A DNA stretch of 33,777 bases from Actinomycetota bacterium (GTDB lineage Bacteria; Actinomycetota; Actinomycetes; Nanopelagicales; Nanopelagicaceae). The notes beneath the pieces were generated by a model, which was given only the letters and a program-made list of their open reading frames with translations, was not told where the DNA came from and searched no databases. The position numbers were made by a program, and so were the translations under genes. Numbering within the stretch: position 1 is the first letter of the stretch; each line of letters opens with the position of its first letter. Positions 29,913 through 33,777 of the stretch are shown piece by piece. Location of the stretch: assembly GCA_009698515.1 (NCBI GenBank), contig WLQA01000001.1, positions 1 through 33,777 on the forward strand, in the 5' to 3' direction.

Positions 29913-30880
29913 AAACATCAGCAATTTTATTAGTTGGTGGCAAGGGCACCCGATTGCAACCATTAACAAATAATTCACCGAAACCAATGTTGCCAGTTGG
30001 CGGTGTGCCATTTACCGAGCACCAGATTATTAAAGCACGTGAAGCCGGAATTTCTGAGATAGTACTTGCCACATCATATTTAGCGGAGATTTTTCAACCT
30101 TACTTTGGCGATGGCAGCAAATTTGGCATTGCAGTTAAATACGCAGTTGAAGAGGTAGCCCTAGGAACAGGCGGTGCTATTCACAACGCCGCTAAATTAT
30201 TAGCTCCGGCAGATCAAGTTGTAATTTTCAATGGCGATGTCTTAAGCGCCCATGATCTAACTAAGCAAATAAAATTTCATGAAGAAAAAGCTGCTGATGT
30301 CACCTTGTATCTAACTGAAGTTGCAGATGCCCGTGCATATGGCTCAGTTGAATTACTAGCCGGGGAGCGGGTTAAATCTTTTCTGGAAAAGATGGAGAAT
30401 CCACCAAGTAATTTAATTAATGCTGGATGTTATGTCTTTAATCGAAATGTAATTGATGAAATTGCTGAAGGCAAAGTCGTTTCAGTAGAACGCGAAACAT
30501 TCCCTCAGTTACTTGCGGCAGATAAAAAAGTATTTGGTTTTGTAGATCGCTCATATTGGTTAGATATTGGAACACCGGCTGCGTTAATTAAGGGTTCAAA
30601 AGATTTAATTACCGGCAAAGTATTTTCAGCTGCGACGCCAAAACATGCAGGTGATTCAATAATCGCCTCTGATGTAAAGGTTGGAGAAGCTTCAAAGATA
30701 AATTCCGGCAGCTTTGTGCACTCTCAAGTATTAGTTGAGGGTAATTGCGAAATATCTGGTTCAATCATTGGAAGTGGTGCAACGATTGGTGCTAACTGCA
30801 AAATTATTGATTCATTTATTGCACCAAATACAAAAATTCCAGCGGGAACGGTAGTAATTAGTAATTATTTAGGCTTCTAA
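29909..30880 (+). CDS. Sugar-1-phosphate nucleotidyltransferase (mannose-1-phosphate guanylyltransferase-like)
   Basis: 323-aa nucleotidyltransferase making an NDP-sugar, by context GDP-mannose (mycobacterial ManB/Rv3264c-like). The signature GGKGTRLQPLT with SPKPMLPVG (10-31) binds the nucleotide. ALGTGGAI, the metal-binding FNGDVL, NAGCYVFNR and DRSYWLDIGTP follow. The C-terminal part has hexapeptide-like repeats (SKINSGSFVHSQVLVEGNCE) of a short beta-helix. The ATG overlaps the dapC stop (ATGA). Donor specificity (GTP or UTP/dTTP) is not certain from the motifs. Downstream whiB and a large glycosyltransferase suggest supply to envelope glycans. Confidence 0.87.
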   Translation: MKTSAILLVGGKGTRLQPLTNNSPKPMLPVGGVPFTEHQIIKAREAGISEIVLATSYLAEIFQPYFGDGSKFGIAVKYAVEEVALGTGGAIHNAAKLLAPADQVVIFNGDVLSAHDLTKQIKFHEEKAADVTLYLTEVADARAYGSVELLAGERVKSFLEKMENPPSNLINAGCYVFNRNVIDEIAEGKVVSVERETFPQLLAADKKVFGFVDRSYWLDIGTPAALIKGSKDLITGKVFSAATPKHAGDSIIASDVKVGEASKINSGSFVHSQVLVEGNCEISGSIIGSGATIGANCKIIDSFIAPNTKIPAGTVVISNYLGF

Positions 30881-30916
30881 CCGCCCAATTAGGCTCAGAT
30901 TTAACCCCTTCTCAAC

Positions 30917-30945
30917 TTGACTTAAAGTACTTACATGCGTGTAAT
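30917..30945 (+). promoter_or_regulatory. whiB promoter
   Basis: TTGACT (30917-30922) and TGTAAT (30940-30945) are separated by 17 bases, the best -35/-10 pair in the window. It predicts transcription from about 30952 and a leader of about 68 bases before ATG 31020. Confidence 0.65.
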
Positions 30946-30976
30946 TCTCCTATTAGCGGGCGTCCCCAGCCCCATG

Positions 30977-31000
30977 GGTTCTTCGAAAAGCGAAGCATCC
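30977..31000 (+). promoter_or_regulatory. Hairpin in the whiB mRNA leader
   Basis: CTTCG (30981-30985) and CGAAG (30991-30995) pair around an AAAAG loop. GG (30977-30978) and CC (30999-31000) can extend the stem across an imperfect internal loop. There is no U-run, so it is not a terminator; it sits 10 bases upstream of the GAGGAG ribosome-binding site. Confidence 0.4.
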
Positions 31001-31019
31001 GAAAAGATTGAGGAGCGTT

Positions 31020-31286
31020 ATGTCAGAAGCACGCGCAGAGTTACCAGCCCTAATAGTTTCTTCAGAACAACTTTCCTGGCAAGAACGAGCCCTATGTGCT
31101 CAAACCGATCCTGAGGCATTTTTCCCAGAAAAGGGTGGCTCAACCCGTGAGGCAAAGCGTGTTTGTCTTTCATGTGATGTGCGCTCTGAATGCCTTGAAT
31201 ACGCACTAGCTCATGATGAGCGCTTTGGAATTTGGGGTGGATTATCTGAGCGTGAGCGTCGTCGCCTTAAGCGTCGTCCAGCTTAA
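31020..31286 (+). CDS. WhiB family iron-sulfur transcriptional regulator
   Basis: 88-aa Wbl protein, an actinobacterial regulator that binds a [4Fe-4S] cluster and the housekeeping sigma factor. Cluster ligands are C26, C49, C52 and C58 (VCLSCDVRSEC). GIWGG (70-74) forms the beta turn, and the basic tail ERERRRLKRRP contacts DNA. The start is ATG 31020 behind GAGGAG (31010-31015); a TTG at 31008 in the same frame overlaps that ribosome-binding site. The position next to a nucleotidyltransferase gene resembles mycobacterial whiB2 (WhmD), the cell-division-linked member, but the intervening fbiA-fbiB genes known there are absent. Confidence 0.93.
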   Translation: MSEARAELPALIVSSEQLSWQERALCAQTDPEAFFPEKGGSTREAKRVCLSCDVRSECLEYALAHDERFGIWGGLSERERRRLKRRPA

Positions 31287-31327
31287 ATCTCACCTAAAAA
31301 AACTTCTTACACATTACTTGGATGTAA

Positions 31328-31333
31328 TACGGT
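31328..31333 (+). promoter_or_regulatory. Putative -10 element for the large glycosyltransferase, leaderless
   Basis: TACGGT lies exactly six bases before ATG 31340. CTTACA (31306-31311), 16 bases upstream, could be the -35 element. There is no ribosome-binding site in front of the ATG. Confidence 0.42.
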
Positions 31334-31339
31334 GCTTCT

Positions 31340-33777
31340 ATGAGCGCTGAAATTGATGAGCAATATGTAACAGCCATCCTGGTTACTCATGATGGTGTTA
31401 CCTGGTTGAGCGAGGTTGTTGCCGCTCTCTCATCACAAAAATTTCAACCAGATCAAATAATTGCAGTTGATAATGGTTCAATTGATGGATCACAAAAATT
31501 ATTACGTAATGCTGGAATTCCAATTATTCAACAAGATCGCGAAGCTGGTTTTGGATCGGCAATTGCAGCAGCGGTTAAATCCTTACCAAAACTTGAAGTA
31601 ACAGAGCCAGGTGTTGAAAGTAATGAGTGGCTTTGGATTTTGCATGATGATTGTGCGCCAGATCGACAAGCATTAAAAAGATTATTAACTGCTGCGTTAG
31701 AGCGACCACAAGTTGGTATTGCTGGACCAAAAATTTTAGGTTGGTATGACCGCAAACATATTTTAGAAGCGGGCATAAGTATTACTGAAAATGGCACCAG
31801 ATGGACCGGGCTTGAAGAACGCGAACATGATCAGGGCCAACATGATGAGATAACAAATGTGCTTGCGGTAAGTACTGCAGGAATGTTGATTAAGCGCTCG
31901 CTCTTTGAAGAGCTTGGCGGTTTTGATCCTAGCCTTGAGTTATTTAGAGATGATATTGATTTAGGTTGGCGCGCACATATTGCAGGTTACTCAGTAATTT
32001 GTGTTGGCGAGGCGGTGTTGTATCACGCAGAAGCAGCAGCATCAGAGCGTCGCAGCGTTGACGTGAAAGATGCAGTTCTACATCGTCCCTTATTGCTTGA
32101 TCGTCGAAATGCCGCCTTTGTTTTATTAGCTAACTCAAGTCGCTGGATCTTGCCTTGGGTTGCTATTCAATTACTTTTCACCGCCTTGGGTAGATCGGTA
32201 ATTTATTTATTAGCAAAACTTCCAGGTTATGCCGCAGATGAAATTGCAGCGATAGGCCTTTTGATCTTTAAGCCGGCAGATTTAATTAAATCTCGTAGAT
32301 TTAGAAAAGAAGGAAAGTATTTAAGCGCTCGAGTAATTAAACCATTTATTCCATCGCGCAGTATTAGATATCGGTTAACGCTCGAAAGAATTACCTCATC
32401 TGTTTTCAATGCATTTAAATCTGGCAAAAATCAAGAGGAAAAAATTGTTAATCGCAGTTACTCCGACATCGGAGTTATTGATGAATCCTTTGATGAACTT
32501 GAGTATGTTCCGGTAAAGAGATTTTCTAAAATTAGATCACTGGTAAAACATCCAATGCTATTTGGAATATTAATTACCTTGGCAATCTCATTTTTATACT
32601 CACGAAATCGAATTGGCTCCCTATCAGGAGGCGCACTTCCAGTTGCGCCAGATAGCGCTATGGAATTATTAAAACGCTATGTTGATTCGTGGCACTTAGT
32701 TGGCTTGGGAAGCTCAGTAGCAGTTCCCACCTGGTTGCCACTTATTGCAATTGCATCAGCTATTACATTGGGAAATCCGCAAACTTTCCTATCATTATTT
32801 TTCTATCTGGTACCAACCATTGCATTTATTGTTTTCTATAGATCGGCTACAAGATTTGCATTAGCAAAGTACTCAGCATTTACCGCCGGTTTACTTTATG
32901 CATTTTCACCAGTGATCTTGGCAGCGATAAATCAAGGAAGAATTGGCACACTTGCAATCGCTTTAATCCTGCCATCTCTATTCACATTAATGCCAAAGGA
33001 TTTAAGAGTTGAAAAATTATCGCTGCGACGTGTAGCAGGTATCTGCCTGATTGCCGCAGTTGCAACCGCCTTCTCACCGCTCTTTGGAATTGGCTGGATC
33101 TTGTTGCACATTCTGGTATTTATTCAGCAATATGTATCTGACTCAATTAACTGGCGGACTATAAAGTGGCAGGAGATTTTACAAAATTTAGGTAAGGATC
33201 AATTTAAAAAGCGAGCCGCATTAATCTTTGCGCCGATCGCCATGAATATTCCATGGGCCTTTTCATTTGTATTGCACCCATTGCGTGGTTTATTAGAACC
33301 TGGACTTTCTGTGGGAAGTTCTGGTGCGCTGTCTATCTTGATGTTTAACCCAGGAGGAGCAACTGCGCCGGGATTAATTTTCATCGCGCCATTTACATTC
33401 TTCTTATTAATTTCCCTAATTACTAAAGATCATCGTGATTCTGCTTTATTTGGCATCGTAACAATTGCGGTAGCAGCCACACTTTCTACTTACTACGTAT
33501 CTGGAAATGGCAGCGCTGCGCAACGGATCTGGACCGGACCGCTGATTATTTTTGCCCAAACATTAGCTTTGCTATCAGCATTCTCGTTATTTGAAAAATT
33601 AATTCCGATTTTGCGAAGTACTAATATTGGATACCGTCACTTTCTCTCTGCGATTACCGCCGTAGTAACTGCAATCTCATTTGTAGTCCTACCGTTTTGG
33701 GCGGCTACCGTTGGAGCAGATTCACTTGTTAGATCAAATCAAGATCAAGTAATTCCCGCATTCATCACCGACTTGGC
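31340..33777 (+). CDS. Large membrane glycosyltransferase, GT2 domain plus multi-spanning region (3' partial)
   Basis: The frame opens at ATG 31340 and stays open to the end of the window (812 codons), so the C-terminus is missing. Residues about 10-270 are a GT2 domain: TAILVTHDGVTWLSEVV, IIAVDNGSIDGS, the metal-binding HDDCAPD, STAGMLIKRSLFEELGGFDP and LFRDDIDLGWRAHIAGYS. The rest is a long membrane region with a hydrophilic link (about 360-400) and many hydrophobic segments, for example FGILITLAISFLYS and TFLSLFFYLVPTIAFIVFY. Large GT2/membrane proteins of this type occur near whiB in other actinobacteria and are thought to build cell-wall polysaccharide; the sugar and acceptor are unknown. 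Confidence 0.88.
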   Translation, partial: MSAEIDEQYVTAILVTHDGVTWLSEVVAALSSQKFQPDQIIAVDNGSIDGSQKLLRNAGIPIIQQDREAGFGSAIAAAVKSLPKLEVTEPGVESNEWLWILHDDCAPDRQALKRLLTAALERPQVGIAGPKILGWYDRKHILEAGISITENGTRWTGLEEREHDQGQHDEITNVLAVSTAGMLIKRSLFEELGGFDPSLELFRDDIDLGWRAHIAGYSVICVGEAVLYHAEAAASERRSVDVKDAVLHRPLLLDRRNAAFVLLANSSRWILPWVAIQLLFTALGRSVIYLLAKLPGYAADEIAAIGLLIFKPADLIKSRRFRKEGKYLSARVIKPFIPSRSIRYRLTLERITSSVFNAFKSGKNQEEKIVNRSYSDIGVIDESFDELEYVPVKRFSKIRSLVKHPMLFGILITLAISFLYSRNRIGSLSGGALPVAPDSAMELLKRYVDSWHLVGLGSSVAVPTWLPLIAIASAITLGNPQTFLSLFFYLVPTIAFIVFYRSATRFALAKYSAFTAGLLYAFSPVILAAINQGRIGTLAIALILPSLFTLMPKDLRVEKLSLRRVAGICLIAAVATAFSPLFGIGWILLHILVFIQQYVSDSINWRTIKWQEILQNLGKDQFKKRAALIFAPIAMNIPWAFSFVLHPLRGLLEPGLSVGSSGALSILMFNPGGATAPGLIFIAPFTFFLLISLITKDHRDSALFGIVTIAVAATLSTYYVSGNGSAAQRIWTGPLIIFAQTLALLSAFSLFEKLIPILRSTNIGYRHFLSAITAVVTAISFVVLPFWAATVGADSLVRSNQDQVIPAFITDL

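Overview
The window reads as chromosomal DNA of a streamlined, low-GC actinobacterium. Actinobacterial hallmarks are a WhiB regulator, mycothiol deacetylase MshB, the DUF3117 and DUF3107 small proteins, the actinobacterial form of DapD and a seven-iron ferredoxin. The gene order repeatedly matches mycobacteria and streptomycetes (cdd-deoA-add with pmmB-PNP; dapD with a LOG protein and DUF3117; methyltransferase-htrA-tatB-mrp-DUF1003-MgtE-like; TetR-DUF3107; mshB and fdxA-dapC). The DNA is AT-rich, intergenic gaps are very short, ATGA-type overlaps are common and several convergent genes overlap at their ends. This suits freshwater planktonic Nanopelagicales (acI lineage). That assignment is inferred from style and content, not from a database search.

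Layout. 1-4769 (+): two nucleoside-type ABC permeases (the first cut by the window edge), cytidine deaminase, pyrimidine nucleoside phosphorylase and adenosine deaminase. 4753-7797 (-): maf, purine nucleoside phosphorylase and a PGM2-like phosphosugar mutase. Together these import nucleosides, deaminate them, split them to bases and pentose 1-phosphates, and probably isomerise the pentose phosphate. 7818-8639 (+): a shrunken PurK relative. 8636-12497: CoA-binding protein, UDP-glucose dehydrogenase, LCP ligase and a GT2 glycosyltransferase, a cell-envelope glycopolymer group. 12500-14950: dapD, LOG protein, SRPBCC protein, a lone sigma region 4 module and DUF3117. 14982-19664 (+): leucyl aminopeptidase, O-methyltransferase, HtrA, TatB, Mrp. 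19666-21453 (-): DUF1003 and a PRC/MgtE_N/CBS protein. 21518-24713 (+): EamA transporter, PHP phosphoesterase, MpaB-like oxygenase, ParA-like ATPase. 24681-25592 (-): DUF3107 and TetR. 25686-26896 (+): mshB and a small membrane protein. 26853-28432 (-): cysteinyl-tRNA synthetase and a tiny SH3-like protein. 28533-30880 (+): ferredoxin, DapC aminotransferase (apparent CTG start) and a sugar-1-phosphate nucleotidyltransferase. 31020-33777 (+): WhiB and a large membrane glycosyltransferase that runs off the window.

The most notable signals are: a PurK homologue that lost its ATP-grasp core and active-site motif but keeps an open frame; dapC lying in the same frame as fdxA behind a single TAG, with no ATG/GTG/TTG start; a set of nine genes with a TANNNT hexamer exactly 6 nt before ATG, implying leaderless transcripts; an orphan sigma region 4 protein; and absence of sigE-rseA where other actinobacteria carry them. 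No tRNA, rRNA, CRISPR array, insertion sequence, prophage or clear rho-independent terminator was seen, and no gene-free stretch exceeds 300 bases.
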